Source: Onchocerca volvulus (Eukaryota > Nematoda > Chromadorea > Rhabditida > Onchocercidae). Taken from it: a stretch of 64,000 nt of DNA. Positions within the stretch are counted from its first letter, which is position 1; each line of letters starts with the position of its first letter. This document shows positions 62,440-64,000 of the stretch, piece after piece. Position numbers and translations under genes: made by a program. Under the pieces are notes generated by a model. The model worked only from the letters and a program-made list of their open reading frames with translations, searched no databases and was not told the origin of the DNA. The stretch spans positions 8,941,609 through 9,005,608 of the forward strand of contig HG738137.1 in assembly GCA_000499405.2 (NCBI GenBank). The letters run 5' to 3'.

Positions 62440-63280
62440 TAATATTGATAATGGTCCATACAAGGTGTTTCGAATAATACCACAAAATAATGATCAAATG
62501 GCAGTTCTTAATTGGTTACGCAGTCATGCCGTTGAATATGAGGTACCATTTCAGTTATCAGAAATTAAAAATATAATAATAATCGAAGAAGAAAAAAAAT
62601 AATTGAGCTTGAAGATTTTGATTCAGTAATTTGAAATTTGGAAAAAATTTTCCATTTAATCCGAAAAGAAAATAGGAAGTGAAATAGTGTTTTAATGAAA
62701 ATTTAGCATAAAATACTATTTATATGGTGAATTATAATATTATAGAATTAATGAAATCGATTGACGAATTTTGATGAATTATGATATTATAAAATTCAAA
62801 TTAATGTTTTTAAAAGAGCGACTGGAATAAAATTTGCGTCATTGCTTAACAATATTTATTAATTAAAAATTGAGAGTGCTGGGAATAACCATTTAAAAAA
62901 TTATTCTTTATTATTTTTATTATGTAGTAATTAGTGACTACAAATAATATGCATAATTTTTGACAGATGAATTTCGTTTTGTATAAAATTTCACCATTAA
63001 TTACAACATTTTTAAGTTAAGTGAAATAAAAATATAATTTTTTTTCGCAGCATTTTCAGAAAAATTTTAAATGAAATCAATTATTTTTTCCTGAAATTAT
63101 GCTGATATTTATTCCAAAAAAGAAACATAATTCATATTTCAAGTTTGATATTTGGAAAGAAACGAATAATTTGGATAATTTTATGGATATTATGGTACCA
63201 CCAAATATGATTGCTATTACTGAAGAATTATTCCGAAAAAATGATATCGAATATACTATTACTATATCAGATGTCAGGAA
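62440..63280 (+). CDS. M14 metallocarboxypeptidase, activation-peptide exons (partial gene)
   Basis: Two in-phase exons are visible: 62440-62542 and 63144-63280. They encode the propeptide of a carboxypeptidase A/B-type zinc exopeptidase, which keeps the secreted enzyme inactive until cleaved. Seen: NGPYKVFRIIPQNNDQMAVL then NWLR, EYEFDIWKE, the VPPNMIAITEELFRKNDIEY segment and ISDVRK. These match the family pattern of Y-x-V-x-R-x-x-P, L-D-F-W-K-x, V-P-P and I-x-Y-x-x-x-I-x-D-V-Q. The catalytic domain with its HxxE zinc site is not in the window; the gene should continue past 64000. The signal-peptide exon upstream was not found, so the start is open. Its substrate class (A-like or B-like) cannot be told from the propeptide. 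Confidence 0.85.
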
Positions 63281-64000
63281 GTATGTTTTTATTTCATTTT
63301 TTGAAAATTTAACAAATTGATCGAAAAAATTTTCGATTTCAAAAAATGAATTGAACTGTAAATATTTTATCGCATATTTCAATTCATTTTGAATTATACG
63401 TACCTTATCTATAAAATATATTTTAATAAAAATTCATTTTAATTAATAAATTTTTTTTTTTGGATTATATGCATCGTAGACGATATTTCAATAAAATTTC
63501 AATTTGTCGTAATTTTTTTCTTTAATCGCATGTATTGTAAAATATATTTCAATAGAAATTCATTCAATTGGAAAATTGAATTGATTAGAACTTTTTGAAA
63601 AAAAAAAATATTTTTATTGAACAAATGAAAATTTACAAATCAACTGAGAAATTAGGATAAAATTAAAAATAATTGTATTAAAAGAAAAATCAATGGATTT
63701 TATTGAATTACAGCAATAATTACGACGTCAAATTACAATTAATTCGCAATAATAAATGCTTTATAATGCAAAAGAAAAATGTTGATTTTTCATTTTTTTA
63801 AAGTTTTAGAAAAAGCCTAAATTTTAGCAATAATTCATCAGTCTTTTTAACTTTTTTAAATTTTTGAAATGTTTTAATGACATAGTAATACCACCTAAAA
63901 GTATAAAAAATACTTGAATAATTCAAAAATTAATCAAATATTTCGATGAAAATTCTCTAATATTATCATTATGTACTTGTTAGTATAAATTTAGCAAATA
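63281..64000. other. Probable intron of the carboxypeptidase gene
   Basis: It begins with the donor gtatgt at 63281 and contains only low-complexity A/T sequence to the window edge. I found no exon with the start of the catalytic domain. Confidence 0.55.

Noticed and set aside
1..64000. tRNA, rRNA, spliced-leader RNA and CRISPR signals
   Set aside because: I looked for tRNA B-box-like sequence, the conserved nematode SL1 sequence and regularly spaced repeats on both strands and saw none; a dedicated scan (tRNAscan, Infernal) would be decisive.

Overview
The window reads as nuclear DNA from a small-genome invertebrate, most likely a nematode. It is very A+T-rich. Genes are split into exons of about 40-260 bases (one exon of 1.7 kb), separated by A+T-rich introns with T-rich acceptors such as tttcag. 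Some start codons sit directly on or just after an acceptor, as expected with spliced-leader trans-splicing. A spirurid or filarial worm is my best guess, but another A+T-rich ecdysozoan cannot be excluded. There is nothing bacterial here: no operons with ribosome sites, and most long open frames are chance readings in low-complexity DNA.

Eight genes could be assembled exon by exon, with splice phases that agree. In order: a CDC42 small effector (13.3-15.0 kb, +); a DUF167/C15orf40-like protein (18.3-16.8 kb, -); a perilipin-like lipid-droplet protein (19.2-22.9 kb, +); an IER3IP1/Yos1 ER-Golgi membrane protein (25.4-24.5 kb, -); a MAEA/Gid9 subunit of the CTLH E3 ligase (30.6-26.8 kb, -); a divergent rhodopsin-like GPCR (33.3-37.5 kb, +); a large transglutaminase-fold protein (50.4-39.6 kb, -); and the activation peptide of an M14 metallocarboxypeptidase cut by the right edge (from 62.4 kb, +). 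They are a mixed set with no visible common pathway; neighbours alternate strand.

Three decayed Helitron-type elements (7.9-9.8, 52.6-54.1 and 58.7-61.3 kb) and one small derivative (32.1-32.8 kb) carry fragments of the Rep zinc-finger region and the Pif1-like helicase. Unusually for this class, each of the three is bracketed by inverted copies of the same ~60-120 bp terminal sequence.

The most notable object is the transglutaminase-like gene. It encodes about 1481 residues: a ~785-residue low-complexity, repeat-bearing extension fused to a complete ~695-residue four-domain transglutaminase. The catalytic cysteine is replaced by serine while the His, Asp and oxyanion-hole Trp are kept at normal spacing. 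Other points of interest are a near-perfect 169-bp tandem duplication inside a GPCR exon, two introns whose expected acceptors lack AG, and several strong inverted repeats. The first 7.8 kb and several other stretches hold no gene I can support.
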